Below are positions 30,361 through 40,821 of a DNA stretch of 64,000 bases, piece after piece. Numbering within the stretch: the first letter of the stretch is position 1; each line of letters starts with the position of its first letter. A model generated the notes under the pieces. That model was not told the origin of the DNA and ran no database searches. It saw only the letters and a list, made by a program, of their open reading frames with translations. The stretch comes from Bacillus aquiflavi. GTDB lineage: Bacteria > Bacillota > Bacilli > Bacillales > Cytobacillaceae. The stretch lies in the NCBI RefSeq assembly GCF_019915265.1, contig NZ_CP082780.1, forward strand, positions 2,418,001 to 2,482,000. The letters are read 5' to 3'. A program made the position numbers and the translations under genes.

Positions 30361-31470
30361 TTATGTTCGTTCAAGCATTCGACTTAAGGCAAGTTTCGCT
30401 TTTGAAGCAGTATCATCGTCAATGTGAATCACATTATGAGGCTGATCATTTTTGATTGCGTCTAATGCCCACGCTAAATGAGGAAGATCAATTCTATTCA
30501 TCGTTAAACAAGGGCACATATGAGGATTTAACGAAATAATCTTCTTATCCGGATGTTGCTTAATTAAACGGTTAACGAGATTCATTTCTGTTCCGATCGC
30601 CCATGAAGAACCTTTTTCTGCTTTTTCTATTGTCTTTATAATATAATTCGTTGATCCTGATTCATCAGCTAAACGGACTACCTCATGTTGACATTCAGGG
30701 TGAACAATCACTTTCATTGTTGGTTCTTTATGACGAACTTCACTAATATTCTCAACGGTAAAGTTTTCATGAACTGAACAATGCCCTTTCCATAAAATTA
30801 CTTTCACTTTCTTAATATCATCACCTTCAAACAGGAGCTGTTCCTCATGCGGATCCCAAACAGCCATTTCTTCAAGTTTAATTCCCAACTTAAAGGCTGT
30901 ATTTCTTCCAAGGTGCTGATCAGGTAAAAATAATATTCGTTCTTTTAAAGAAAGTGCCCATTTAACCATTTTTTCTGCATTTGAAGACGTTACAGTTGCC
31001 CCACCTTTTTTTCCAACAAACGCTTTTATCGCGGCTGTTGAATTCACATATGTTAATGGTAAAATACTATCAGCATAAAGCCTTTGCAAATGTTCCCATG
31101 CCCGCTCAGTTTGTTCAATGTCAGCCATATCTGCCATTGAACAACCTGCTCGCATATCGGGAAGGATAACGGTTTGGTGATCCTTTGTTAAAATATCAGC
31201 AGTCTCTGCCATAAAGTGTACGCCGCAAAAAACAATATACTGTGCATCACGATTTTTGGCCGCAATTTGTGCAAGCTGAAGTGAATCACCACTTACGTCA
31301 GCAAATTGAATGACTTCATCTCTCTGGTAGTGATGTCCAGGAATAAATAATTTATTTCCAAACACCCCTTTTATTTCCCTAATTTTTTGTTCAAGCTGTT
31401 CTTGAGACATTTGGCGGTAGTATGCCGGAATTGTTTTTGGTTCATTTTTAATTAATTGTAAAATATCCAT
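30361..31470 (-). CDS. nadA: Quinolinate synthase
   Basis: 369 aa. Condenses iminoaspartate (from NadB) with dihydroxyacetone phosphate to quinolinate. It is a 4Fe-4S enzyme: candidate cluster cysteines include those in [10 protein letters not shown], the HCSVHENF region and the CPCLT near the C-terminus, consistent with the long Bacillus type. Last gene of nadB-nadC-nadA, 11 bases after nadC. NifS, encoded divergently, is the likely sulfur donor. Expected control by NiaR. Confidence 0.96.
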   Translation of the reverse strand: MDILQLIKNEPKTIPAYYRQMSQEQLEQKIREIKGVFGNKLFIPGHHYQRDEVIQFADVSGDSLQLAQIAAKNRDAQYIVFCGVHFMAETADILTKDHQTVILPDMRAGCSMADMADIEQTERAWEHLQRLYADSILPLTYVNSTAAIKAFVGKKGGATVTSSNAEKMVKWALSLKERILFLPDQHLGRNTAFKLGIKLEEMAVWDPHEEQLLFEGDDIKKVKVILWKGHCSVHENFTVENISEVRHKEPTMKVIVHPECQHEVVRLADESGSTNYIIKTIEKAEKGSSWAIGTEMNLVNRLIKQHPDKKIISLNPHMCPCLTMNRIDLPHLAWALDAIKNDQPHNVIHIDDDTASKAKLALSRMLERT

Positions 31471-31480
31471 ATTTACCCTC

Positions 31481-32317
31481 CTATTTAACTAAAACTTTAA
31501 CACTTATATCTAAAGACGAAATAGAATGAGTTAAACAGCCAAGTGAAATATAATCAATATTTAAATTAGAATATTGTGGTAGATCTTGCAATCTTAAACC
31601 ACCAGATACTTCTGTTGTAATGTGATCAGGTACAAGTGCAGCAAGTTCATTGATTTCCTCTCTGTTTCGATTATCAAACATAATGCAATCTACGTTTGCC
31701 TTAACAGCCTCAAGCACTTGCTTTTTCGTTTCAGTTTCAACTTCAATTTTAACCATATGACCGAGTTGATCCCTTACAGCTTCCACTGCTTTTGTAATCG
31801 TCCCCGCAAAGGCGATATGATTATCCTTAATTAACACTTCATCATACAGTCCATAGCGATGATTAAATCCTCCACCACAACGAACAGCGTATTTTTCCAA
31901 CATCCTTAATCCCGGTGTCGTTTTACGTGTATCGGTAATTTTAGTTCGTTTACTATTTAATAATTTTACAGCTTCAAAAGTAGATGTAGAAATCCCACTC
32001 ATTCGCTGTAACAAGTTTAAAATGACTCGTTCTCCTTTTAATAAGCTCCTAACTTGTCCCTTTACGGTTGCAATTTGTTGACCTTTTTCAACGGGATCAC
32101 CGTCTTTTACATACATGCTGATACTCGCTTTACTGTCAAGTAAGGTAAAGCCGATTTGAATAATATCAGCACCGGAAAAGATTCCTTTTTCCTTTGCAAT
32201 AAAAACGATTTCTCCTTCCGCTTCTTCATTGAAAATTAAATCAGTCGTTACATCCCTCTCCCCAATATCCTCAATAAAAAACTGTTCAAGTAACAACCGT
32301 AGCTTCAATAAATTCAT
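31481..32317 (-). CDS. nadC: Nicotinate-nucleotide pyrophosphorylase (carboxylating)
   Basis: 278 aa. Converts quinolinate and PRPP to nicotinate mononucleotide. Motifs: [13 protein letters not shown] near the N-terminus, [20 protein letters not shown] near residue 135, VEVET-like IEVETETK and the C-terminal [12 protein letters not shown] at 32317 is preferred because GGGTGAG lies 5 bases upstream; a GTG three codons earlier is possible. The start lies inside the end of nadB, implying coupled translation. Confidence 0.96.
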   Translation of the reverse strand: MNLLKLRLLLEQFFIEDIGERDVTTDLIFNEEAEGEIVFIAKEKGIFSGADIIQIGFTLLDSKASISMYVKDGDPVEKGQQIATVKGQVRSLLKGERVILNLLQRMSGISTSTFEAVKLLNSKRTKITDTRKTTPGLRMLEKYAVRCGGGFNHRYGLYDEVLIKDNHIAFAGTITKAVEAVRDQLGHMVKIEVETETKKQVLEAVKANVDCIMFDNRNREEINELAALVPDHITTEVSGGLRLQDLPQYSNLNIDYISLGCLTHSISSLDISVKVLVK

Positions 32318-33881
32318 TATTCTCACCCTTTTTGACTATCTCTTTTTTCTGCCTAACAATCTGTCTATTAAGCCAAACTTCATTATTTTCATGGGGGCAA
32401 TCAAGTCGATAATGACTGCCTCTCGTTTCAGTTCGATATAAAGCTGATGTAGTTACGAGCCAGGCATTGACAAGCATAAATATCGAGGTAGTCTCTTCAA
32501 CTGACAGCAAATCGAAATTTACGTCTAAAAGCTGTTCAATTCCAAAGCTTTCGAGCCATTCCTTCTGCTCAATTAGTTGATGCTTTTTCCGAACAATTCC
32601 TGTCATCTCCATCATTCTGGTTTTCAATTCATTTATATTTACATGCTTTTGTAACACAGCATGATTGATAGTTGAGCAATTCTTCGCATCATTCAATTCC
32701 TTATTGCTAGTTCCATATTTACATAACCATTTTGCAAGTCTTTCACCGAATGCCAAACCTTCTAAAAGAGAATTACTTGCAAGCCGATTCGATCCATGTA
32801 GGCCGGTGCAAGCTACTTCACCAACTGCAAAAAGTCGATTAATATTCGTTCTGCAATAAAGATCTGTTTTAATTCCCCCCATAAAAAAATGACAGCCAGG
32901 GGCTACAGGAATTTTTCCATGGCTAATATTCACACCTGCTTTTTGACAAAGAGTATAAACAGTTGGAAATCTTAATGAGAAATTTTTAATGTTACGAATG
33001 TCAAAAAAAACTTGTTCCCCTTTTTGTATATATTCATGAATTGTTTGCGATACAACATGACGTGGTGCTAAATCCTTTAACGGATGAACGTTTTGCATAA
33101 TCGGGTATCCAGATTTTGTAATGAGCGTTGCCCCTTCCCCACGGACAGCTTCTGATATAAGTCCATGAGCTTTACCATTTGTATATAATAATGTCGGGTG
33201 AAACTGAACAAACTCCAAGTCGGCGAGCTCTGCTCCCGCTATATATGCTAATGCAAGACCATCTCCAGTTGCAGTCGCTGCATTCGATGTTCGTGAATAA
33301 ATTTGTCCACTCCCGCCAGATGCAATGACAATATAATCAGCAAAAAGAGATTGTATTTTACCATTGGCAAGCTTTACTTTTACACCAATACATGTATCTT
33401 TCTGTTTAGTTAAAATTAATTCATAAGCAAACATCTTTTCTTTTATTTTCACATTATCGTGTAACTGCTTTGCGATAAAATGTACGATGCGCTTACCTGT
33501 TTCATCTCCTCCACTATGGACAATTCGTTTTTCACTATGAGCACCCTCTAACCCAAGTTCAAGACTTCCAGCTTGATCTTTATCGAACTCACATCCTGCT
33601 CTAACTAAATCTTCTATAAGCTGCGGTGCCTCTTTTGTTACAAACTCGACTGCTTTTTTGTTATTAACCTTTCTACCGGCAACCATTGTATCGTGATAAT
33701 GCTTACTAGGATGATCATCAGCAGATAATGCCGCTGCTACACCTCCTTGGGCTAAACATGAATTTCCATCATAAAAATCTGATTTTGTTACAATCGTTAC
33801 ATCAATATGGCGCCCTAGACTTTTCGCCAATTGTAACGCAGCAATCCCGCTTCCGATAATTAATACTTTTATATGGTTCAT
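32286..33881 (-). CDS. nadB: L-aspartate oxidase
   Basis: 531 aa FAD enzyme that oxidises aspartate to iminoaspartate, the first NAD step. FAD-binding VLIIGSGIAALQLA is at the N-terminus, CLAQGGVAAAL near residue 42, the substrate/FAD loop around HSGGDETGKRIV (near 125), and GLHGSNRLASNSLLEGL near 350. The start ATG 33881 follows AGGAGG by 5 bases; an earlier in-frame start at 33914 would overlap the operator and is rejected. First gene of nadBCA, with a NiaR-type palindrome just upstream. Confidence 0.97.
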   Translation of the reverse strand: MNHIKVLIIGSGIAALQLAKSLGRHIDVTIVTKSDFYDGNSCLAQGGVAAALSADDHPSKHYHDTMVAGRKVNNKKAVEFVTKEAPQLIEDLVRAGCEFDKDQAGSLELGLEGAHSEKRIVHSGGDETGKRIVHFIAKQLHDNVKIKEKMFAYELILTKQKDTCIGVKVKLANGKIQSLFADYIVIASGGSGQIYSRTSNAATATGDGLALAYIAGAELADLEFVQFHPTLLYTNGKAHGLISEAVRGEGATLITKSGYPIMQNVHPLKDLAPRHVVSQTIHEYIQKGEQVFFDIRNIKNFSLRFPTVYTLCQKAGVNISHGKIPVAPGCHFFMGGIKTDLYCRTNINRLFAVGEVACTGLHGSNRLASNSLLEGLAFGERLAKWLCKYGTSNKELNDAKNCSTINHAVLQKHVNINELKTRMMEMTGIVRKKHQLIEQKEWLESFGIEQLLDVNFDLLSVEETTSIFMLVNAWLVTTSALYRTETRGSHYRLDCPHENNEVWLNRQIVRQKKEIVKKGENNEFIEATVVT

Positions 33882-33902
33882 TTTTACCTCCTGTAATAAC
33901 AG

Positions 33903-33914
33903 GTGTCTTGACAC
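33903..33914. promoter_or_regulatory. Candidate NiaR operator before nadB
   Basis: Perfect inverted repeat GTGTC-TT-GACAC, 21 bases before the nadB start codon. niaR (yrxA) is encoded in the same neighbourhood and represses nadBCA in B. subtilis when niacin is present. The assignment is by position and symmetry. Confidence 0.65.
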
Positions 33915-34030
33915 ATATGTTTACATAGATTTAAACTAATGACAAGTATTTTTTTAAACAAATTTTTAAGCTTATACGTGTGAGACTATGGCTCTATGCT
34001 GAAATGGAAAATGAGTCAAAAAAATAGAAG

Positions 34031-34165
34031 AGGAGCCTGTTTACAAATGCTTACATCCTTTATTATCAGCTCATGAACCACTAGTTCTATTCGCTTCCGT
34101 CTCATGGTTATGCGTCTCGACTAACAAGCTTTTCTGTACTCTTTTTTTGGGCATTTGTTTTAAAT
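34031..34165. repeat. Dispersed intergenic repeat, copy B
   Basis: Core 34068-34123 (TCATGAAC, TTCTATTCGCTTCCGT, GCGTCTCGACTA) matches copy A at 14129-14183 over about 55 bases. Imperfect inverted ends TTTACAAATGC (near 34050) and GCATTTGTTTTAAA (near 34150) bound it. It occupies most of the nadB-nifS gap. Confidence 0.7.
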
Positions 34166-34218
34166 AATAACTTAGTCTACAAGCCCAGAGTTATATAACA
34201 TAAAAACATGGAGGAAAA

Positions 34219-35349
34219 ATGAAATATTTTGATCATGCTGCAACAAGTCCAATAGATGATGATGCGCTTTTAACTTATGTCAAAGTGTCAAAGGAATTTT
34301 TCGGAAATACAAATAGCCTACATGATGCTGGAGGTGCGGCAAACTCGTTACTAGAACAGTGTCGTGCGGAATTAGCTAATATTCTTGCTGTTAACAAACG
34401 GGGGATTTATTTTACAAGTGGGGGAACAGAAAGTAATATTATAGCTATATACGCTCTTCTTTCAGCGAAGAAACATAGTGGAAATCATATTATTACCTCG
34501 CTTGGAGAGCATTCATCAATTATGAACATCATGAAGCGGCTAGAAACTGAGGGATTCCGTATTAGCTATCTACCGTTTACATCAAACGGAACAATTGATG
34601 TTGAAGCATTTAAAAAGGAGATCACCCCTGAAACAGTGCTGGCTATTATTCAAAACGGAAATTCAGAAATTGGAACGATCCAGCCAATTCGCGAAATAGC
34701 CCGTATTTGTAAAAATGAAAAAATTTATTTTCATACTGATTGTGTCCAAACATTTGGTAAAATTGATTTAAAGCCAGTTGCTACGATCGTCGATTCTTTA
34801 TCAATTTCGGGGCATAAGTTCAACGGACCAAAAGGAGTAGGTGCATTATTCATTCATCCGGCCATTGCAACTAAACCGCTCTTTCCAAATGGAACTCATG
34901 AACGAGGGGTAAGATCAGGAACAGTTAACTTACCTGGTATTGCCGCTATGACTGTTGCTGCACAAAAATCCGTTCAACAGCTTAACATTAACAAGGAGCA
35001 TTATAAAAAGCTACGTCAATCCTTCTTAACTTATCTTCAACCGATAAATGATCGTACTCGAGTTTTTGGCTCAACTAGCGATGAACAGTTACCTGGAATT
35101 GTCGGCCTTGCCATTACTGGAATTGAAGGCCAATGGATCATGCTTGAATGTAACCGTTTAGGCTTTGCTATTTCAACAGGAAGCGCTTGTCAAGTAGGCA
35201 AACAAGCTTTAGCAAACTCAATGCTTGCTCTTAAAGTTAACAAACAAACTTCTAAAGAATTTATCCGTATTTCCTTTGGAACTGATACAACTGTGGAAGA
35301 TGTTAAGCAGCTCGCTGACAGTCTAATTCATATTGTTAGTGGTAAATAA
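34219..35349 (+). CDS. nifS: Cysteine desulfurase NifS-like
   Basis: 376 aa PLP enzyme that removes sulfur from cysteine. In B. subtilis the divergent nifS beside nadB supplies sulfur for the NadA iron-sulfur cluster. N-terminal YFDHAATSPID, TSGGTESNI near residue 73, the PLP lysine in SISGHKFNGPKG (near 198) and the active cysteine in STGSACQVG (near 328). GGAGG lies 5 bases before ATG. It is followed after 17 bases by niaR. Confidence 0.96.
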   Translation: MKYFDHAATSPIDDDALLTYVKVSKEFFGNTNSLHDAGGAANSLLEQCRAELANILAVNKRGIYFTSGGTESNIIAIYALLSAKKHSGNHIITSLGEHSSIMNIMKRLETEGFRISYLPFTSNGTIDVEAFKKEITPETVLAIIQNGNSEIGTIQPIREIARICKNEKIYFHTDCVQTFGKIDLKPVATIVDSLSISGHKFNGPKGVGALFIHPAIATKPLFPNGTHERGVRSGTVNLPGIAAMTVAAQKSVQQLNINKEHYKKLRQSFLTYLQPINDRTRVFGSTSDEQLPGIVGLAITGIEGQWIMLECNRLGFAISTGSACQVGKQALANSMLALKVNKQTSKEFIRISFGTDTTVEDVKQLADSLIHIVSGK

Positions 35350-35366
35350 AGGAGAAAAAAGAAAAA

Positions 35367-35900
35367 ATGAAAGAAAAGAAAATACTTGGTGAAGATAGGC
35401 GCATATTTCTCCTTAATTTATTAAAAAACAGGAACGAACCAATTACTGGTGGTGAACTTGCGTCATTAACTAATGTTAGTAGACAAGTAATTGTTGGAGA
35501 TATTACATTGCTAAAGGCAAGAAATGAACCAATTATCGCAACAAGTCAAGGCTATTTATATTTAAGGCAATCTTCCCCTACAACAACATTTGAACGTGTT
35601 ATTGCCTGTCATCATACACCAGAAAGAACTGAGGAAGAGTTAAATATTCTCGTCGATCAAGGGGTTAAAGTAAAAGATGTTAAAATCGAGCATCCTGTGT
35701 ATGGCGACTTAACAGCATCTATTATGGTTTCTAACAGAAATGAAGTAAAGCAGTTTATTAAAAAGGTTGAGACAACAAATGCTGCATTTTTAAGTGAACT
35801 CACAGGCGGGTACCATCTTCATACAATTTTAGCATCAGAGAAGCGTATGCTAGTTGAAGCAGAAAATGCATTACGAAAAGCGAATTTTTTAGTTGAATAA
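35367..35900 (+). CDS. niaR: Niacin-responsive transcriptional repressor NiaR (YrxA/NadR)
   Basis: 177 aa. N-terminal winged helix (ITGGELASLTNVSRQVIVGDI, about residues 27-47, HTH_11 type) and C-terminal 3H domain with the metal and ligand histidines in ACHHT, IEHPVYGDL and GGYHLHTI. In B. subtilis this protein represses nadBCA and nifS-yrxA when nicotinate is abundant. The inverted repeat before nadB is its likely site. Ends at a strong bidirectional hairpin. Confidence 0.94.
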   Translation: MKEKKILGEDRRIFLLNLLKNRNEPITGGELASLTNVSRQVIVGDITLLKARNEPIIATSQGYLYLRQSSPTTTFERVIACHHTPERTEEELNILVDQGVKVKDVKIEHPVYGDLTASIMVSNRNEVKQFIKKVETTNAAFLSELTGGYHLHTILASEKRMLVEAENALRKANFLVE

Positions 35901-35924
35901 TCTTATGTTTGTCTTAATGAACAA

Positions 35925-35965
35925 GATCAAAGCCCATGGGAATCTGACTTCCATGGGCTTTGATC
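35925..35965. terminator. Bidirectional terminator between niaR and pheA
   Basis: Perfect 15-bp stem (GATCAAAGCCCATGG at 35925-35939 with its complement at 35951-35965), 11-base loop, followed by ATTTT on the plus strand. Separates converging niaR and pheB-pheA. Confidence 0.88.
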
Positions 35966-36050
35966 ATTTTGAACTAGTAAGAGCTGACAATGTTTATTTG
36001 TGTAAGATTGCAATTTACCTTAGTAGGGAAATGAAACAATAATCAACAGT

Positions 36051-36929
36051 TCACTTTGAGGGCTGGGTTATATCGGCTCCTTTTAGTTTAAATGACGGAT
36101 AGCTCCCTAGTAATTTTACTTTGCAATCAAGCGCCTCTAATTCAGCAATAACACCTGGAATTAATACATCATCAAGCTTCATTTCAATATCAATGATAAA
36201 GAAATAGTTACCAAGACCTGTTTTCATTGGTCTTGATTCAATCTTTGACAAATTTAAATTACGCCATGCAAATGCAGATAAAACTTGGTGAAGCGCACCT
36301 GATCGATCATCGGGAAGTGTGATCATTACAGTTGTTTTATAACCGTGAAACTGATCTAGCTGCCCTTGAATTATTTCGTTATTTTTTGACAAAATAACGA
36401 AACGGGTATGATTAAAAGCAAAGTCATGAATATCTTCTTTAACAATTTTTAGTCCATATTCTTTTGCAGCTAAATCATTTGCAATTGCTGCAGCATTTAA
36501 ATGAGGATTGTCCATCACATACTTCGCAGCAGCTGCTGTTGACGTCGAGTTTTCGCATGGCACTCCCTTAAAATGAGTATATAGAAATTTATGGCATTGA
36601 GCTATTGCGTGTGAATGAAAAAAAATATAGTCAACTTCTTTCCAGCGTTCAGCATTGTCAGGATGTACCATAAACTGCTGCCGGATTGGGACGGTAATCT
36701 CACCAATAACAGGTACATTTACTTCATGTATTAAATAATCGAGTGTAATATTAACAGAACCTTCTAATGCATTTTCTAAGGGGACTACTGCAATGTTTTT
36801 TTTTTCAGCGACTACAGCATCTAAGCATTCAGGAATTGTTAAATAAGGAATAGCTGTTTCCCCAGGAAAAAGTGCCCTTACGGCTATATCAGTAAAAGTT
36901 GCCTTCGGGCCTAAATAACCAATCTTCAC
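36051..36929 (-). CDS. pheA: Prephenate dehydratase
   Basis: 292 aa. Makes phenylpyruvate from prephenate. N-terminal YLGPKATFTD, the dehydratase signature FNHTRFVILS (catalytic T-R-F near residue 175), and a C-terminal ACT domain with GALHQVLSAFAWRNLNLSKI and ESRP, the phenylalanine-binding motif, so feedback inhibition by Phe is expected. It follows pheB on the same strand after about 178 bases. Confidence 0.96.
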   Translation of the reverse strand: MKIGYLGPKATFTDIAVRALFPGETAIPYLTIPECLDAVVAEKKNIAVVPLENALEGSVNITLDYLIHEVNVPVIGEITVPIRQQFMVHPDNAERWKEVDYIFFHSHAIAQCHKFLYTHFKGVPCENSTSTAAAAKYVMDNPHLNAAAIANDLAAKEYGLKIVKEDIHDFAFNHTRFVILSKNNEIIQGQLDQFHGYKTTVMITLPDDRSGALHQVLSAFAWRNLNLSKIESRPMKTGLGNYFFIIDIEMKLDDVLIPGVIAELEALDCKVKLLGSYPSFKLKGADITQPSK

Positions 36930-37107
36930 CCTAAATCCCCCTTCTAAACTCGATAAAAATAAAACAAATATTAAACAAACATCAACAGGATTTCCTAATT
37001 AACGAAACATACACCGTCTCTGACTTTCGCCTGCGTATCATTATCTCAAATCCTAATTATTAAATCACGTTAATTTCATGTAAAATAGCAATAAACTTTC
37101 CATTTAT

Positions 37108-37572
37108 TTATGCACCTGAACCAAGCACATCTACTTGTTCAACAAACTCTAGACGGCGTAATCGTGTCAATAGTTCATTAATTTCAATTTCCATTCCTGT
37201 TATATTTAAAGAAAGAGTTACATTTGCTCTTCCTTGAAGCGGAATCGTTTGATGAATCGTTAAAACGTTACATCCAGCTGAGGCAACAACACTTAACAGG
37301 TGAGAAAGTGTACCAGAGCGATCTTCTAAATGGAAAAATAATGAGATAATTTTCTCCTTAACAATTGTATGAAATGGAAAGACTGTATCTCGATACTTAT
37401 AAAAAGCACTTCTACTTAACTCTACTTTTCGAACTGCTTCCCATACTGAGTCCGCTTTACCTCGTTCAATCATTTCCTTTGCTTCAAGTGTTTTTTTCAT
37501 CGCTTCGGGCATCACGTCTTCTCGAACTAAATAAAACTTTTTATCGAATTTACTTACTTTCAATAATTTCAC
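37108..37572 (-). CDS. pheB: ACT-domain protein PheB
   Basis: 154 aa. Helical N-terminus ([17 protein letters not shown] type) and C-terminal ACT domain ([20 protein letters not shown]) that likely senses an aromatic amino acid. B. subtilis PheB lies between obg and pheA as here; it was once called chorismate mutase but has no clear mutase site. It follows obgE by 24 bases. Confidence 0.93.
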   Translation of the reverse strand: MKLLKVSKFDKKFYLVREDVMPEAMKKTLEAKEMIERGKADSVWEAVRKVELSRSAFYKYRDTVFPFHTIVKEKIISLFFHLEDRSGTLSHLLSVVASAGCNVLTIHQTIPLQGRANVTLSLNITGMEIEINELLTRLRRLEFVEQVDVLGSGA

Positions 37573-37596
37573 CCCGTTTATTACGAAGCAGATTCA

Positions 37597-38886
37597 TTAA
37601 TCAATAAACTCGAATTCGTAATCTAGCAGCTTAACTGTATCCCCATCTTTTGCACCTTTTTTTCTTAACATATCATCAACACCCATTCCACGTAGTTGAC
37701 GTGCAAAACGACGTACAGATTCGTCCCTTGAGAAATCAGTCATTTTAAATAGTTTTTCGATTTCTCCACCTGACACAACAAAACTCCCGTCCGGTTCACG
37801 GGTTACAATAAATTTTTCCTCTTCTGCTTCATGTTTATAAATAACACGATGAATACCTGAATCCTTCTTTTCTTCAAAAAGCGTAATTTCTGGTGTCTCT
37901 TCAAGCTTATCAGCAATCGCAAATAACAAGTCACGCAAGCCTTTTTTTGTAATCGCAGAGATTGGGAAGATTGGAATATCCGTTTGCAGCTTCTCTTTAA
38001 ATATTTTTAAATTTTCTTCGCTATTTGGCATATCCATTTTATTAGCAACAATGATTTGTGGCCGTTCTGTTAATTTTAAATTATATTCTTTTAACTCATG
38101 ATTGATTGTGTTGTAGTCCTCAAAAGGATCTCTTCCTTCAACAGCGGCCATGTCGATCATATGAACAATGATGCGGGTGCGTTCAATATGTCGTAAAAAC
38201 TGGTGTCCTAAACCAACACCTTGATGAGCTCCTTCAATTAATCCAGGAAGATCTGCCATTACAAAACTTCTGCCATCATCTGTTTCAACAACTCCTAAAT
38301 TAGGAACAATCGTCGTAAAATGATAATCAGCAATTTTTGGCTTTGCTGCCGTCACTACTGATAACAATGTTGATTTGCCAACGCTAGGAAATCCAACAAG
38401 TCCGACATCAGCTAATAACTTTAATTCTAAAATAATATTTCTTTCCTGACCAGGTTCACCGTGTTCAGAAAGTTCAGGAGCTGGATTTGCTGGTGTAGCA
38501 AATCGAGTATTTCCTCGACCACCTCGACCGCCTTTAGCAATAATTGCTCTTTGTCCTTGGGTCGTTAAATCAGCAATTACTTCCCGTGTAGCTTCATCTA
38601 TGACAACTGTCCCTGGGGGGACTTTAACAATCATATCTTTTGCATTTTTTCCATGCTGATTTTTAGACATGCCATGTTCACCGCGAGGCGCTTTAAAATG
38701 TCGCTTGTAACGAAAATCCATTAATGTTCTAAGCCCTTCGTTTACTTCAAAAACGACATCGGCCCCTTTTCCGCCATCCCCGCCGGCTGGTCCTCCCATT
38801 GGCACATATTTTTCCCGACGGAACGCAACCATTCCGTTACCGCCATCTCCACCTTTGACATATATTTTAACTTGATCAACAAACAT
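37597..38886 (-). CDS. obgE: GTPase Obg
   Basis: 429 aa essential ribosome-associated GTPase, also needed for sporulation and the general stress response. Glycine-rich Obg fold ([19 protein letters not shown]) at residues 11-29, G1 GFPSVGKST near 165, G2/G3 TTIVPNLG and [10 protein letters not shown]4 NKMD near 282, then the C-terminal OCT domain. Preceded by spo0B. Complete. Confidence 0.97.
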   Translation of the reverse strand: MFVDQVKIYVKGGDGGNGMVAFRREKYVPMGGPAGGDGGKGADVVFEVNEGLRTLMDFRYKRHFKAPRGEHGMSKNQHGKNAKDMIVKVPPGTVVIDEATREVIADLTTQGQRAIIAKGGRGGRGNTRFATPANPAPELSEHGEPGQERNIILELKLLADVGLVGFPSVGKSTLLSVVTAAKPKIADYHFTTIVPNLGVVETDDGRSFVMADLPGLIEGAHQGVGLGHQFLRHIERTRIIVHMIDMAAVEGRDPFEDYNTINHELKEYNLKLTERPQIIVANKMDMPNSEENLKIFKEKLQTDIPIFPISAITKKGLRDLLFAIADKLEETPEITLFEEKKDSGIHRVIYKHEAEEEKFIVTREPDGSFVVSGGEIEKLFKMTDFSRDESVRRFARQLRGMGVDDMLRKKGAKDGDTVKLLDYEFEFID

Positions 38887-38944
38887 CTTTTTTCCTCCCG
38901 GTTTCTAAAAGTCATTTGCAGTGTGCAAAAAGGTATCCTTATCA

Positions 38945-39481
38945 TTACAGCGAGATAAATAGTTCAAATACAAGTATGTCTTCAATATGGCTTTGTACTA
39001 AAATTGTTTGTACATCATGATAAGGTTCAGATAAAAATTGTTCGATTGGTGTTTTGTTTATTATTGTTCCGCGATAATCAAAAAAGAAACGGGCTTGTTG
39101 ATCTTGCTTGTCAATCAAAATTGTTAAAAGATTATCAGAAAAAGAAGCAGATCCTTCTTCTAATTTCTCCAAAAAAGCTTTAAACCATTTCGTTAACATT
39201 TCATCATGTTTCATTATGTTTATTTGATCATCAATTACTTCATATTTTATTTTAAATCGATGTGGTCTCCAATTAAAAGTGATTAATAATTCGGCAAGAC
39301 GCGGAAGTTTTAAATTGGTTAGTCTCGATTCTTGTTGAGCCGAAGTGATAATATCATTCATGATTTCCTTTGCTCTGTCAATTTTATTTAATTCGAGATT
39401 TCCTTTAATTAGTTGTAATTGATTCATCCAATCGTGCCGTACATGCCGCAGTACATCGACAATTGTCCAGTTCTCCTTCAT
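38945..39481 (-). CDS. spo0B: Sporulation initiation phosphotransferase Spo0B
   Basis: 178 aa. Passes phosphate from Spo0F to Spo0A in the sporulation phosphorelay. The phosphorylated histidine lies in VLRHVRHDWMNQLQLIKGN (second H, about residue 16). A degraded kinase-like C-terminal domain without ATP motifs follows, as expected for Spo0B. Located between rpmA and obgE as in B. subtilis. Confidence 0.93.
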   Translation of the reverse strand: MKENWTIVDVLRHVRHDWMNQLQLIKGNLELNKIDRAKEIMNDIITSAQQESRLTNLKLPRLAELLITFNWRPHRFKIKYEVIDDQINIMKHDEMLTKWFKAFLEKLEEGSASFSDNLLTILIDKQDQQARFFFDYRGTIINKTPIEQFLSEPYHDVQTILVQSHIEDILVFELFISL

Positions 39482-39651
39482 CCAATAAACCCCTATTCAT
39501 TTCCTTCTTCATGATAGTATATCAAAAAAAAACACATTCGTCTTTAAACATCCAAACTCCCTTAGATAATCATTTACTTCCCCACTTTCATACTTAAATC
39601 TCTTTTGAATTAAATAAAAATCAAGATTTTCTTTCCTCAAAACAAATAAAA

Positions 39652-39678
39652 AACTCTAACCGAATGATGGTTAGAGTT
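39652..39678 (-). terminator. Terminator after rpmA
   Basis: Perfect 10-bp stem AACTCTAACC/GGTTAGAGTT with a 7-base loop. On the minus strand it is followed by TTTTATTTG. It starts 8 bases after the rpmA stop. Confidence 0.88.
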
Positions 39679-39685
39679 TTCTTAT

Positions 39686-39988
<303 letters not shown>

Positions 39989-40321
39989 CTATTTAACTAT
40001 TTTAATTTGTACGTATTTTTTATAATCTCTTTCGATCGTTTGCAACGAGACTAGCATACCTTCTAAAAGCAACTGCACCCTAGCTTGTATGTTGATTGGC
40101 AGATTCTCTGGAAAAACACAACGAAGAAAACCGTTCTGTCCTTGTTCTACGTCAGGCTCTATTTCTGTTAACTTTACAATTGCATTTACAGTACCAAAAG
40201 AAACAGCAGAGACACCTGCACAAACGATATCTTGTCCTCGATTTGCAAAATTTGCATGTCCACTTATCGAAAACGATTGAATATGTCCTAATTTAGAACG
40301 CTTTATCGTAATCTCAATCAT
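39989..40321 (-). CDS. prp: Ribosomal-processing cysteine protease Prp
   Basis: 110 aa (YsxB family). Removes the N-terminal extension of L27. Catalytic histidine in SISGHANFA (H22) and cysteine in QDIVCAGVSAV (C34), spaced as in the family. Lies between rplU and rpmA, its substrate's gene. Complete. Confidence 0.94.
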   Translation of the reverse strand: MIEITIKRSKLGHIQSFSISGHANFANRGQDIVCAGVSAVSFGTVNAIVKLTEIEPDVEQGQNGFLRCVFPENLPINIQARVQLLLEGMLVSLQTIERDYKKYVQIKIVK

Positions 40322-40334
40322 TTAATCACGCCGC

Positions 40335-40643
40335 CTATGCGTTGATTTTTTCAATCACAACTTTTGTATAAGGCTGACGATGACCTTGCTTACGACGATA
40401 GTTTTTCTTTGGTTTGTATTTGAAAACAACGATTTTCTTTTGACGACCTTGCTTTTCAACTTTCGCTGTAACAGTTGCGCCTTCTACAACAGGGCTCCCA
40501 ACCTTTACATCCTCACCGCCAACAAAAAGCACTTTGTCAAAAGTAACGGTTTCACCTTCAGCAACGTTAAGTTTTTCTACATAGATCGTTTGACCTTCTT
40601 CAACCTTCACTTGTTTGCCACCAGTTTCAATAATTGCGTACAT
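40335..40643 (-). CDS. rplU: Ribosomal protein L21 (bL21)
   Basis: 102 aa from ATG 40643 ([11 protein letters not shown]), preceded by AGGAGGTG; three upstream codons are open but not standard. Conserved C-terminal [17 protein letters not shown]. First gene of rplU-prp-rpmA. A structured leader precedes it. Confidence 0.97.
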   Translation of the reverse strand: MYAIIETGGKQVKVEEGQTIYVEKLNVAEGETVTFDKVLFVGGEDVKVGSPVVEGATVTAKVEKQGRQKKIVVFKYKPKKNYRRKQGHRQPYTKVVIEKINA

Positions 40644-40654
40644 GAACTGCACCT

Positions 40655-40790
40655 CCTCATTGTCTAAGACTCGCCATTAGCAGGTGTTTGCATTGTGCAA
40701 AAGCTTGTGAACCTGTTCTGTGCGGTTGTAGCACAGGTGCTACAAATAATAACATTAAAATCCTATCACAATCGTATTGCCATGTCAATA
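40655..40790 (-). ncRNA. Probable L21 leader (r-protein autoregulatory element)
   Basis: The 5' region of rplU has two clear stems on the minus strand: AGCACCTGTGCTACAACCGCACAG.. with ..CAGAACAGGTT, and GCTTTTGCACAATGCAAACACC. An L21 leader is known at this place in Bacillus. Called from position and hairpins, not from a covariance model. Confidence 0.5.
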
Positions 40791-40821
40791 TTAAGAGATA
40801 ACGAAAAATATGACTAAATGT

